Shown in pieces: positions 8,152 to 16,848 of a stretch of 64,000 nucleotides of DNA (the first letter of the stretch is position 1; every line of letters begins with the position of its first letter). The notes beneath the pieces were generated by a model. That model made no database searches. It was not told where the DNA came from and worked only from the letters and a program-made list of their open reading frames with translations. Source of the stretch: Sedimentisphaerales bacterium. GTDB lineage: Bacteria; Planctomycetota; Phycisphaerae; Sedimentisphaerales; SG8-4. Location of the stretch: positions 1 to 64,000 of the forward strand of contig JAFGCA010000821.1 in the NCBI GenBank assembly GCA_016932895.1, written 5' to 3'. Both the position numbers and the translations under genes were made by a program.

Positions 8152-9560
8152 ACCTGCCTCTTCAACCTGAATTCACTTACACAAATGCTCGACCCTGCGG
8201 CAGTTCGCAGGACAGCACCCAGCTTGGCCCACACGACAAATACCACCGCCAGTCCAACCAATGGATAAAGAGTGGAAAGGCATGCGCTATGGACTTGGCC
8301 CCTGACACACGCGGAACTGAAGCGATAAGCCCCAAGGCCAAGTATAAGTATCGGATAGCTCGGCATGCAAAAACAGACTCGGGCCAACTTAGCGGCTTTG
8401 CCACAAACATACCCTATGCATAGAGAGAGCACGAAGATTCCGGGGTATCCGGCGTTTGCATAGCCTTCACCCGCCAAGCCAGCAGCCATTGATATGCCCC
8501 TTGCCGTTCCACGGGAAGTCCCGTACGTGCCCCGCTTGATCTGAACAAGAAGGCGGCCAAAGGACACAGGTTTACCGGGCCACCACTCGCGTGGAATTGG
8601 ATTCACTAACATGGTGTAGAGTGTATGCCCAGGCAGAAAATCTTCCCGGCTTCCGAACGTCTTCAGGCAAAACGCTGCGTTGGCGGAGACGCTGCTATGA
8701 GCGCGATTTGCGACAAACACGAACTTGTCAGGCATTGCTCGATATTCGTCGGTAGCCTCATCTACAACCTGGGAAACATCCTGAAAAGTGGTGGCCCGTA
8801 TTACGTGTAAGAACATGCCGCCGCACACAGCAAAAGCACATAGAGCAACAACATCCAATCCGGGGCGAAGTCTCCTGTGCTGATGCAGCGCCGCCAGAAT
8901 ATCCGCGATCACACAAACCAAGACAGGCAGTATAAATTTCCCAGCGGAACCGGTGGGAAAAGCAACAAAAAGACTGGCGAACAGCGCAAGTGCCGTCGCC
9001 AACCGGCCCCGGCCATACAACCTGTAATTCAGTCGCAAGACAAACACAATCAACACAGAAACACGGCTCAGCCAAATACTTAGTCTGGTCAGCCAGGGAG
9101 ATACATCATTGTCTGGCGATGACACATAGAATCTGACCAATGCTCCATCGATGCCCCCGTAGACCAGAGAATTTAGCCAAAGATCAAACGCGGCGTAACC
9201 AAGGGCAACAAGGGCCAGCAGCATTGCCGTGTGCCGCGACAGCGCAGGAACACGGTCTCCTGCCTCACCGACAGGCGGCCAGATATGTCGGAGAAACCGT
9301 TTCGTCTTCTGTCCGGGTCCTCCCATGGCCTGAAAGAAGGCTATGCTAAAGCAAGAGAAGGCTAACAGATGAGCCAGGTCCACCGCAAACGCGTACTCCG
9401 GATCGTCCAGCGGAAAGCCAAAGAACCGAAAGTAGGACAGACACACGAACAGGTATGGGTTGAGAATACTCTTCCTCAAACCCGTCTGCATAATCACAAC
9501 ACTGGCGGCCACTATCGCAGCAAAGCCTGTTGCTGTTATCGGAAAGAAATCTTCCAGCAC
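8148..9560 (-). CDS. Wzy-type oligosaccharide repeat-unit polymerase (membrane protein)
   Basis: 470 aa, with many hydrophobic segments (about ten to twelve predicted by eye) spread along the length and a long periplasmic-like loop around residues 260-350. The loop contains NPIPREWWPGKP, a segment characteristic of bacterial oligosaccharide repeat-unit polymerases. The family polymerises undecaprenyl-linked repeat units on the periplasmic face after Wzx flipping. The start is a GTG (9558-9560) after a G-rich stretch. Together with the flippase, chain-length protein and outer-membrane export protein nearby it completes a Wzx/Wzy-dependent pathway. An O-antigen ligase is less likely but not excluded by sequence alone. 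Confidence 0.8.
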   Translation of the reverse strand: MLEDFFPITATGFAAIVAASVVIMQTGLRKSILNPYLFVCLSYFRFFGFPLDDPEYAFAVDLAHLLAFSCFSIAFFQAMGGPGQKTKRFLRHIWPPVGEAGDRVPALSRHTAMLLALVALGYAAFDLWLNSLVYGGIDGALVRFYVSSPDNDVSPWLTRLSIWLSRVSVLIVFVLRLNYRLYGRGRLATALALFASLFVAFPTGSAGKFILPVLVCVIADILAALHQHRRLRPGLDVVALCAFAVCGGMFLHVIRATTFQDVSQVVDEATDEYRAMPDKFVFVANRAHSSVSANAAFCLKTFGSREDFLPGHTLYTMLVNPIPREWWPGKPVSFGRLLVQIKRGTYGTSRGTARGISMAAGLAGEGYANAGYPGIFVLSLCIGYVCGKAAKLARVCFCMPSYPILILGLGAYRFSSACVRGQVHSACLSTLYPLVGLAVVFVVWAKLGAVLRTAAGSSICVSEFRLKRQV

Positions 9561-9575
9561 GCGGGCCCCCGCACA

Positions 9576-10868
9576 CTAAGACAATGAGAGAACTGACTGA
9601 ACTCTCGACCGCAACTGTACCGTGAAGCTCTCTATGCGATCGTTCACCGGCCCTCCAATCTTCTCCCAGTTACTACTGATTTCGTCAATCAGGCGGACTG
9701 TCTGCGCATAATCAAACGTTGCAATATCAACTACGTATCGACCCAAACCAACCATTTGCATTATTCCTTCGGTCTTGTGGGAATACGAAATAGCCACACA
9801 AGGTGCCCCCGCAATCAGCGCGAAGATCGCTGCATGCAGCCTTGTAGCGACTACGACCTGCGCGCCGCCGTAAAGTACTGATTGCTCTCGCGCCGATAGG
9901 TCATCGTTCACAACAACAGCTTTCTCCTTGAGTTCCATGTGATCAAGAATGTCACCTACAGGTACACTGTCGTTCTCATTATCGGAGTGCTTGCCATCAT
10001 TGTGCACCACAAGCAAGACAGTGTCAGCTTTGACACCCAAATAGTCTGATACTCGAGCCATAACCCTTACATATCTCTCATAGAGGGCACGCCTTTGGTC
10101 GACACTGTGTTCGTCGAAAGTCCAGTTCTTGGCAATCACAATAGCGTAACTTTCCGGCGAGATTCCTTTCTTCTTTAAGAACTCCTGCCGCCATTGATCA
10201 CTTGCGGGCGATAATGCGAATGCAGTATCGGGAATCACATCGAGCTTTGCCGGTTCAATGCCCAGTTCTAATAGGACTTCGCGTGATATACTCTCCCTGC
10301 AGCCCACGTAAAATGCCTTGTTCAGCACATATCTCGCGATGCACTTCGAGCCGCTATTGATAAACGGTCCAAAGGTGTGAGAGACAAACGCCAGTCTCTT
10401 TCTCAGTCGAATGCATATGAGAGCAGTGTAGAAAGCCATGTACGACGAGAGGAACCCGCGGAATGAACTCGTCGTGGTGAACCTGTAGAACTGTCCCCCT
10501 TTACTAATGACAATATCAGCACTGTTGATTGCAGCCACCGCGCGATCACGGAACAATGCGGGACATACCAGTTTAAGAAAGGACCCCAGGTATGTACGAC
10601 ACCTCTCAACAAGATGGCGTAGTCCTTTACATTTCCCTGTGGTTCGGACAGGGGACCCATAGATAGGAACGTCCGGATAGGATCTGGAAATATGTCTCGT
10701 GGCACTTGAGAACCGGGGGTCATCGTCAGAAAATCTATACACTATGCTCACTTCAAAGAGTTCTTTTGACTCTGCAGTCACTGCACGCAGAGTATTTAGC
10801 AAGCCGCTTAGAATCCCTACGCCTCCCCGATCAGAATCATGGTATGCGTCAATAATGACTATCTTCAC
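9576..10868 (-). CDS. Polysaccharide pyruvyl transferase family protein
   Basis: 430 aa. The N-terminus is VKIVIIDAYHDSDRGGVGILSG and the middle has ADIVISKGGQFYRF. Near the C-terminus is the family signature ATRLHAAIFALIAGAPCVAISYSHKTEGI, as in WcaK/CsaB-type proteins that transfer pyruvate ketal groups from phosphoenolpyruvate to sugars. The long HTFGPF segment is also typical. Starts at GTG 10868 with AGAGAG upstream. Its base composition is visibly more AT-rich than the flagellar genes, as is the next gene upstream, suggesting a separately acquired pair. It probably adds an acidic pyruvyl group to the exopolysaccharide. Confidence 0.87.
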   Translation of the reverse strand: MKIVIIDAYHDSDRGGVGILSGLLNTLRAVTAESKELFEVSIVYRFSDDDPRFSSATRHISRSYPDVPIYGSPVRTTGKCKGLRHLVERCRTYLGSFLKLVCPALFRDRAVAAINSADIVISKGGQFYRFTTTSSFRGFLSSYMAFYTALICIRLRKRLAFVSHTFGPFINSGSKCIARYVLNKAFYVGCRESISREVLLELGIEPAKLDVIPDTAFALSPASDQWRQEFLKKKGISPESYAIVIAKNWTFDEHSVDQRRALYERYVRVMARVSDYLGVKADTVLLVVHNDGKHSDNENDSVPVGDILDHMELKEKAVVVNDDLSAREQSVLYGGAQVVVATRLHAAIFALIAGAPCVAISYSHKTEGIMQMVGLGRYVVDIATFDYAQTVRLIDEISSNWEKIGGPVNDRIESFTVQLRSRVQSVLSLS

Positions 10869-11006
10869 AGTTACACTCTCTTTCTACCCTGACATGCCAG
10901 TCTCACGCGTGTTCATGCTTCACAGTGCCAAATCGGCGTTTGACCTCGCCGTGAAAGTTGCTGTGTTAGTGGTATGGCCTTGGCAGCAATCACAAGATGT
11001 GATCCG

Positions 11007-12641
11007 TCAGAATTCTATCTTACCAAGGTATTCGTTTACAAGGTACGAATACAAATTCTGCGATCCGCTATAAAAGTGCTTGAATACTCGCTCGGGCATT
11101 ACGCCATACCAGCCGAGAAAGTGGTTGTTGTAGACTCTTCTATATTGCGCTGCTCTTACTGCCTGCATAAAGCGAAGATACAATCCCGTAAGGCAGAATC
11201 GAGCCAAAGTCCTGTCTCTCAGTTTGCGAAATGTGCCTTTTGGATTTGCATCCGGCAAGCCAAGAGCAACACTTTGCTGGTCGACGTATGTATTATACAG
11301 TGTCTTGCCTGCTCTGTACCTTACGGGTACGCGTTCCCAGAACCCGATTACCTCCTGATCCCAAAGCGGCATGCGCCACTCATATCGCCAGAACTCGTAC
11401 ACTCGGCAACTGTTGACGATAAACTTGGCTTGACGTTCTTGCCATTCCCACGATTCATATGCGTTGATCGCCCTGTCTGGCGTTTCTGGCGGCACTTCTC
11501 TGATGATATTCCTAATTCTCCGTTCGAGTTCCGATTGGACTTCGATGTCCAGGGCACGAATACTATTCAAGGCAAAGTGTTTGTGCAGAACCGCCAGAAC
11601 ACCTGCATCTACCGTGTGCTTTACCCCGTTATACAGTCGTTGTGGCACATGCCCACCGCCGATAAAGTCACCCGTATGTCCGGGTACGAACACACTGTCT
11701 TCCGGTATCAATCTATCTTGCCTGAGCACCTTCACTGCCGGCCAATCCTGTAAATGGGGGAGCGACGATAAACCGTCAGCATAACAATAGTATTCTTTTC
11801 GCTCACTGCTACGAAACCAATTCTGCCATTGCGACCGGCTATATGGAATGAATACCCAGCGAAGCCCTAATGTCTCAGCTATTTGTTTAGAAATACTGGA
11901 CTCTCTATTACCTGAGAGACCGTAACTGAATGCCACGACATTGTCATACCCCAAACGCAGAAGCAGAAGCACGATGATCCGCGAGTCGTAGCCTCCACTC
12001 AACGGCACAACCAGTGTTCTGCCTTTCGCAGAGGTGATCAGACGGCGAATCGCACCCTCAAATACAACGTCCAGATGCTCCAGAAATTCCTTTTGGCTCA
12101 GCGAGAGATAGTCGCCCCGTAAGAAACGGTAGTACCTATAGGCTGTAATCGCTTCGTCAGAACGATTGTTCTCAACGACAATCATTTCACCCGCCTGAAT
12201 CTGCTTGACACTAACGAAAAGGGTGTCGCGGCCTGTTACATATGAGCTCAGCAGGAACTCGGCGCAGGCAAGGGCGTCCGTCTGCTCGCACTTCGTCTCT
12301 CTTCGAACCCAGGCAGCATCATCGCTTAAAAAGAACTCGTTGCCGGTCTTGCCATAGAATAACGGCATACTGCGCACACGATCCACCGCTGCAAGCAACC
12401 ATCCGTCATATTTGACAATGACCGCGAAATTTCCGTTTAGTTCTTTCAGCGTGCACTTGAAGTGATCAATGCCCCTTCGTTTGTCTTGATTCCCTTCAGG
12501 AAGAACAAATAGCTTTGCAAGATTAAGCCCTTCCACAAAAGCCTCGTTCCTGAAAGCAAATCCTCTGACCCAAACATTCGCGTTTGCCTGAGGCAATCGA
12601 AACCACTCTGCTCCGCAGTCGTTGATTACATGCACTTGCAT
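11007..12641 (-). CDS. Asparagine synthetase-like protein lacking the glutaminase cysteine
   Basis: 544 aa. The C-terminal half is an asparagine-synthase domain with the ATP-pyrophosphatase P-loop VPLSGGYDSRIIVLLLL and the later SWEWQERQAKFIVNSCR stretch. The N-terminal ~200 residues resemble the Ntn glutaminase fold (FAVIVKYDGWLLAAVDRVRSMPLFYG). The protein begins MQVHVINDCG, without the catalytic Cys that normally follows the initiator Met. Glutamine hydrolysis is therefore unlikely; it may use free ammonia or act as an amide-forming ATP-dependent ligase on a uronic acid of the polysaccharide. AsnB-like genes are common in surface-polysaccharide loci. Composition is AT-rich compared with neighbours. 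Confidence 0.82.
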   Translation of the reverse strand: MQVHVINDCGAEWFRLPQANANVWVRGFAFRNEAFVEGLNLAKLFVLPEGNQDKRRGIDHFKCTLKELNGNFAVIVKYDGWLLAAVDRVRSMPLFYGKTGNEFFLSDDAAWVRRETKCEQTDALACAEFLLSSYVTGRDTLFVSVKQIQAGEMIVVENNRSDEAITAYRYYRFLRGDYLSLSQKEFLEHLDVVFEGAIRRLITSAKGRTLVVPLSGGYDSRIIVLLLLRLGYDNVVAFSYGLSGNRESSISKQIAETLGLRWVFIPYSRSQWQNWFRSSERKEYYCYADGLSSLPHLQDWPAVKVLRQDRLIPEDSVFVPGHTGDFIGGGHVPQRLYNGVKHTVDAGVLAVLHKHFALNSIRALDIEVQSELERRIRNIIREVPPETPDRAINAYESWEWQERQAKFIVNSCRVYEFWRYEWRMPLWDQEVIGFWERVPVRYRAGKTLYNTYVDQQSVALGLPDANPKGTFRKLRDRTLARFCLTGLYLRFMQAVRAAQYRRVYNNHFLGWYGVMPERVFKHFYSGSQNLYSYLVNEYLGKIEF

Positions 12642-12738
12642 CTTTGACCTATTGTCCCAGAAATCTCGCTTGCCCGCGTAGTGCCTAATCCACCTACAAC
12701 TCTCGGAATGATTCGCGCAGAGTTGTTCAACGGCGATT

Positions 12739-14250
12739 CTACGATGCCAACTGGTGCATTCTTTCCTTCTTGTATGCGAACTGTTTCAGAATCAGGCTCA
12801 ATGTCTCGCGTATTGATTGCCGACGATAGGCCAACCCACCATATACAACCACGAAGACGCCTGCATACAAAGCGTGGGCCATGACCGTGTCGGTCGAGTA
12901 CGTCCATTTCACATAAGCGAGGCCTGCCGCGGCAGCTCCACTTATAACAAATGAAGGGACCAGCGTCTTCATGAACAGAGCAACCGTGACAGGCGTATGG
13001 AAAAAGCAAAAGAAGAGAGATGGCAACAGGATCACGTAGTTAGCGATTGTGTAAGATACTGCTACTCCCTCAATGCCAAACGGAAGGCCCACAATGAAGG
13101 ACGCGACACACAGAATTGCATTAAACAACCCCCAATAGAAATATCTACGCGATAATCCACAACTCAAGAGGACCAACCCGCGTGTTCCGGCAATTGCCTG
13201 GATGAATCCGGCAACCGCCAAGATCCGAAACACAGACACTGCCCCCACCCACGTAGGCCCAAGAAGCACTCTAATCAAAAAATTTGCCTCGATTGCACAA
13301 TACACCGTCACCGGCATCACGAGTGAAGCCATAATGTCAAGGAGCCGTTGATAGTACTTCGTATAGCGCTCCGGCTGATTGCGAAGTGTGCTCAGCACCG
13401 GTACTGCCACCTGCGTCATTGGCACCGCAATCTGGCCGATGGGCAGCATAAACAATTGATACGCTTTGGCATAGAGGCCCAGGGCATCGGCGCCGAGAAA
13501 TCTGCCGATGAGAATGTTGTCGGTATTTCGGGAGAAATAACCGACGAAGTTGAAACCCGTGAGGTGGCCACCAAACTTGAGCATGTCGCGGACACCGGTT
13601 CCCCTGTGCATGCGGCCCGGAAGCCACGGACAGAACATCCACGTTAGCAGCGTGCCCGATAAAGCTGTGGTGAGCGTCCCCCCCACCAGTGCCCAGTACC
13701 GCCAGCCCGCCAGGGCGAGCAGAATCGTCACGACGAGATTGGCGAAGTAGGAAGCGATTTGAATGACAGCCAGGGTTCCAAATTGCATGTGCCGTCGCAG
13801 CAGTGCCTGATGCTGGATCGATAAACCGCTGACGAGAAAGGACAACGAGAGCGCCGCCGTGATAGCTGTGAGTTCGGGCTTGCCGTAGAACCAAGCGACT
13901 ACGGGAGAACCAATCAGCACACCCAGGGTGAGAAGAATACTGATCAGTACGTTGAGCCAAAAGAGCGTGCTGATTTGCTCATGTGAGATGGTCTCCCTTT
14001 GTACCGTTGCCATCGTGAGACCAGCATCTTTGAACATGACTGCGAAAGAAACAACCACCATGACCATGCCGATCACACCATAGTCACTCGGGATCAAGAG
14101 CCGAGCCAAAACCATAGTACCTGCAAGTTGCAGTACAAATCGGACCACCTGAGCAGTCAGAGTCGTCATGCCACCTTGTACAGACTTGTCCGCAAGGTCT
14201 TGGCTCAAGTGCTCTGAATCGAAAAGGAGATCGCGAGAGAGTGTCTTCAT
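12739..14250 (-). CDS. Wzx-type lipopolysaccharide/exopolysaccharide flippase (MOP superfamily)
   Basis: About 503 aa with roughly twelve to fourteen hydrophobic segments. The N-terminal part SVQGGMTTLTAQVVRFVLQL and LARLLIPSDYGVIGMVMVV are characteristic of Polysacc_synt/WzxC-type flippases. These move undecaprenyl-linked repeat units across the inner membrane. The ATG at 14250 is preferred over a GTG at 14280; neither has a strong ribosome site. It is the first gene of the leftward cluster, so the operon promoter should lie just upstream, in 14251-14430. Confidence 0.88.
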   Translation of the reverse strand: MKTLSRDLLFDSEHLSQDLADKSVQGGMTTLTAQVVRFVLQLAGTMVLARLLIPSDYGVIGMVMVVVSFAVMFKDAGLTMATVQRETISHEQISTLFWLNVLISILLTLGVLIGSPVVAWFYGKPELTAITAALSLSFLVSGLSIQHQALLRRHMQFGTLAVIQIASYFANLVVTILLALAGWRYWALVGGTLTTALSGTLLTWMFCPWLPGRMHRGTGVRDMLKFGGHLTGFNFVGYFSRNTDNILIGRFLGADALGLYAKAYQLFMLPIGQIAVPMTQVAVPVLSTLRNQPERYTKYYQRLLDIMASLVMPVTVYCAIEANFLIRVLLGPTWVGAVSVFRILAVAGFIQAIAGTRGLVLLSCGLSRRYFYWGLFNAILCVASFIVGLPFGIEGVAVSYTIANYVILLPSLFFCFFHTPVTVALFMKTLVPSFVISGAAAAGLAYVKWTYSTDTVMAHALYAGVFVVVYGGLAYRRQSIRETLSLILKQFAYKKERMHQLAS

Positions 14251-14468
14251 CGATGCGGAAAAGCGACAAATCTGCCGCACTCACTGATTATTCGCTGATT
14301 GCTTGGTCAGGACCTAAGCATTTCCCTTGATCAGCGGTTGTTGTTGGCCGAACACAAGGATAGTTCAGTCATTCTAACTTACAGCTTCAGAGTGCGACAC
14401 GATGCCCGTCACACGGCAGGAGACAGTGCTACCGTCATACAGTATCACCGTTTCACTGCATCATCGTT
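14251..14468. other. Intergenic region upstream of the flippase gene
   Basis: Relatively AT-rich leader of the exopolysaccharide cluster. It ends in a repeat shared with 18395-18420. No coding frame is supported, and no promoter match is strong enough to name. Confidence 0.35.
14431..14456 (+). repeat. Short dispersed repeat, left copy, at the island edge
   Basis: The 26-nt ACCGTCATACAGTATCACCG plus six bases matches 18395-18420 at 20 of 26 positions in the same orientation. The two copies bracket the nucleotidyltransferase/HEPN island. They may be intergenic palindromic repeats rather than true island ends. Confidence 0.5.
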
Positions 14469-14592
14469 TCACTGACTCAGTTCTACAATTTCCTCGTCGC
14501 GTAGGGCGCGGTCGTAGGCGCGGAGGTCGGCGAGGGATAGGGGCCAGCATTTCCATTTATTATTGATAAATGATCATTGATGATTGGCGGGC
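14469..14592 (-). pseudogene. LamG-domain gene 3'-end remnant, copy A
   Basis: On the minus strand the sequence encodes LADLRAYDRALRDEEIVEL, then SQ and TGA (14469-14471). This is the C-terminal end of a LamG/concanavalin-like domain protein. No upstream part of the gene is present. Beyond the coding fragment about 45 bp of AT-rich sequence (TTATTGATAAATGATCATTG region) is also shared with copy B. Confidence 0.7.
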
Positions 14593-14703
14593 ACGGCCGC
14601 CGGGGTGCGTCGCGCGAGCCGTCGCAAAGCGCAACGCGCCAAACGCAAAAGAAAACGCCACTCTGACAGTGTGAGGCTGTGACCATATCGCAGTCGCACC
14701 GAT

Positions 14704-15102
14704 TCACCGGCCCCTGCGGAGCAACTGCTCGACCTGCTCGTAGATGCTCTGGGCGAAATCGTAAAATCGTTACGCGTCCGCGACCGTAGGCTTGCCGTCG
14801 GCAAGCAGACCGAGTTCGCCCGGATACCGGGCGTCGATGTACAGCTTATCCAGCTTCTCTATCAACACAATATCTTTGTCAAACGCCGCCTGCGACCTGA
14901 CAATCTCGAACAATCTCCCCAGATTGTGGATTCGAATGTGACCCAAGGCGTACTCTTCGATGATGGCTTTGAGTGACTTCTCAATGCACTGCTGCGAATG
15001 AAACGCCACCATATGGGTCAGGTATTCATCTGCAACGATCCTCGACATCACCCGCAGGTCGTCTTGCGCTGCGTTAAGCCAGTGTTTAGATATTTCTTTC
15101 AT
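14704..15102 (-). pseudogene. HEPN-domain protein truncated by a nonsense codon (pair 1)
   Basis: The open part (14770-15102, 110 aa) is a HEPN-domain protein: MKEISKHWLNAAQDDLRVM, FHSQQCIEKSLKAIIEE, HNLGRLFEIV and DARYPGELGLLADGKPTV. A TAA at 14770-14772 interrupts it. Beyond it the same frame continues as RFYDFAQSIYEQVEQLLRR and stops at 14704, which is exactly the expected family C-terminus; a single GAA-to-TAA change explains it. The product may still fold without its last helix. It overlaps the upstream nucleotidyltransferase gene by 17 nt, the usual arrangement of MntA/HepT-type pairs. Confidence 0.8.
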
Positions 15103-15445
15103 ACAAGACCTCGCCCCGGGCCATCACCTCCCTGGAAAACATGCTGTCCAATCGAATGAACGCATCATGCATCGGTTTTGTATGGACAATCAGATCGAGA
15201 GGAACACACTTGTTGATCTCCCGCAATCGAGAAGCCACCTTCAGATAATATTGCATGCCCTCCTCATAGGTAGCCGGCAGAACGTCGTCGGCCGTCACTA
15301 CGTAAAGATCGATGTCGCTGTCCTCCCTCGGTTCGCCCCAGGCATAGGACCCGAACAGAATGACTTTCACAGGATGCACGGGCACGAGTGCGTTCCTGAT
15401 CCGCGTCTGCAACTCGTCTGAAAGCTTGACGGAATTGATGGCCAT
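15086..15445 (-). CDS. Minimal nucleotidyltransferase (MNT), pair 1
   Basis: 119 aa, pol-beta nucleotidyltransferase fold. The active-site signature is VILFGSYAWGEPREDSDIDL, i.e. GS-x10-DxD with both metal-binding aspartates, and a third acidic position is present in PLDLIVH. The gene appears intact. In characterised MNT/HEPN systems the nucleotidyltransferase adds AMP to the HEPN RNase and so neutralises it. Here it directly precedes and overlaps a HEPN gene that carries a premature stop. The ATG at 15445 is the only well-placed start. Confidence 0.88.
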   Translation of the reverse strand: MAINSVKLSDELQTRIRNALVPVHPVKVILFGSYAWGEPREDSDIDLYVVTADDVLPATYEEGMQYYLKVASRLREINKCVPLDLIVHTKPMHDAFIRLDSMFSREVMARGEVLYERNI

Positions 15446-15804
15446 TAGTGTATTCTATCGCACCGCATCGTAACGCGCCAAGGGGCAAGCAAGCCCGTTG
15501 ATTATTGATCATAGAATCTGTGTCAGTTTGCCACGATCTGCGGCCGATATCCGTCTGACTGCCCGGCTTTTCGATTGTCGCACTCCACCACCGTGCCACC
15601 ATCACACCTGGCCGCTCAGGGCGATGATTTCCTCGTCGGTCAGGGCGCGGTCGTAGGCGCGGAGGTCGGCGAGGGTTAGGGGCCCGTATTTCTATTGGTT
15701 GTTGATAAGTGATTATTGACGGTTGGGCGGCCCAGTTGCCGGAAACCGCTGGGCCTGAAGCGTCATAGGCTCAGCCTTTGGCCCTCATGCCAATTGGGCC
15801 ACTA
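15446..15804. other. Intergenic spacer between pairs 1 and 2
   Basis: Holds LamG remnant copy B (15602-15730) and AT-rich palindromic-looking pieces such as GTTGATTATTGATCAT near 15497. No complete gene is supported. Confidence 0.5.
15602..15730 (-). pseudogene. LamG-domain gene 3'-end remnant, copy B
   Basis: The minus strand encodes LADLRAYDRALTDEEIIAL then SGQV and TGA (15602-15604). It is nearly identical at DNA level to copies A and C over the 50 bp that encode DLRAYDRAL. It lies between the first and second MNT/HEPN pairs. Only the 3' end is present. Confidence 0.72.
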
Positions 15805-16202
15805 TCAAGGGAATAGCCTTTCCAGGTGAGATCCAAGCCATCGTAATACATTTTCGGCAGCTTGCCTTGCTTCGCGTGTGTCTTCTGCAGTCGGGACGAA
15901 TAGCTCGTCAGGATAGCGTGCCTCCACGGCATAAGGCATCAGCAACGCCAAATCATCCCGTAACGTCTCCACATCGGCACAGAGAGGCAGGATTTCTTCC
16001 AGCAACAAAAGTAAATCATGAGTAAACGGGGGTTGCGAAGCCGAAGCGACGAGATACGCCTTCAACAATTTCTCCGCCGCCTGCTGGCAATGAAAACCGT
16101 GTCGTAAGGTACAATTTCAGCGGCGAGATTGTTGTCGGCGTTTAAGAGGTCATTCTGCGCCTTGGCCAGCCACTGTCGGGCTAGATCCATCTCTGCGTTC
16201 AT
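15805..16202 (-). pseudogene. Frameshifted HEPN-domain gene (pair 2)
   Basis: The N-terminal part (ATG 16202; MNAEMDLARQWLAKAQNDLL, then EIVPYDTVF) runs into a stop in its own frame. The C-terminal part (HCQQAAEKLLKAYLVAS, THDLLLLLEEIL, EARYPDELFVPTAEDT) continues in the next frame to TGA at 15805. The switch falls at about 16090-16104, where one base appears to be missing in the GGTTTTCATTG stretch. Joined, the two give a normal-length HEPN protein of about 132 aa. Its start lies inside the 3' end of the nucleotidyltransferase gene, as in pair 1. A sequencing error in the T run cannot be excluded. Confidence 0.8.
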
Positions 16203-16506
16203 ACAGCTTTTTGCCCTCGCGTAGGACGGTGGACACGAAGCTGAACGTGGATTGTCTGGCTTGCTCAACTTCTCGCGGCGTGTAAACCACAATATCCATT
16301 CCAAAAGGATACGGCCGGAACTGTTTGTACAAATTGACAGCCCTTTTATGCCGGGGCAAATCGCTCTCCGCGACAACCATCAAATCCACGTCACTTCGCT
16401 CTCCGGCCTCGCCACGCGCATACGAGCCAAAGAGAAATACCTGAAATGCATTTGCTGCATTTCCTAACTGCAGGGCCACTTTCCGTATTTGGCTCTCAGG
16501 AATCAT
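16150..16506 (-). CDS. Minimal nucleotidyltransferase (MNT), pair 2
   Basis: 118 aa with the MNT signature FLFGSYARGEAGERSDVDLM (GS-x10-DxD) and a third acidic residue in PFGMDIVVYTPREVEQA. The C-terminal GKKLYER is typical of MNT partners of HEPN proteins. The reading frame is intact and its last 53 nt overlap the 5' part of the frameshifted HEPN gene. It is only distantly similar to the pair 1 nucleotidyltransferase, so the two pairs are not a recent tandem duplication. Confidence 0.87.
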   Translation of the reverse strand: MIPESQIRKVALQLGNAANAFQVFLFGSYARGEAGERSDVDLMVVAESDLPRHKRAVNLYKQFRPYPFGMDIVVYTPREVEQARQSTFSFVSTVLREGKKLYERRDGSSPTVAGQGAE

Positions 16507-16591
16507 AAAACCGAGTATACCACGAAGTAAGCCAAGAAGCAGGGAATTTCTACGGTCGAGACTCCCTGCTTTCCTCCGTTCGTATCCTTTT

Positions 16592-16822
16592 TTACTCGCC
16601 GGACAAGCCGCATAATACGGGGATTTCTTCGTCGGTCAGCGCCCGGTCGTAGGCGCGGAGGTCGGCGAGGGCGAGGGGCCAGTCGGAGGCGGTGGTTCCG
16701 TAGACTTGGCCGAGGGCTCTCGGGTCCCAGGTGTCGGCGAATAAGGTCCGGGCGCAGTCGGGGCCCGTCTCGGTGTCGCCGTTGCGTGCTGCATCCCGTG
16801 CAGTGAAAGGTTTACTGCGCAT
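16592..16822 (-). pseudogene. LamG-domain gene 3'-end remnant, copy C (longest)
   Basis: About 76 codons of open frame ending in TAA (16592-16594). It reads TLFADTWDPRALGQVYG, then SDWPLALADLRAYDRALTDE. It carries the same C-terminal LADLRAYDRAL segment as copies A and B plus some 45 additional upstream residues, consistent with the last strands of a LamG domain. A full LamG protein would be several hundred residues, so this is a fragment. The upstream limit is set by a junction with the 3' end of the next gene near 16812-16848. Confidence 0.65.
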
Positions 16823-16848
16823 CCGCGCTGGCTATATCAACATTAACA

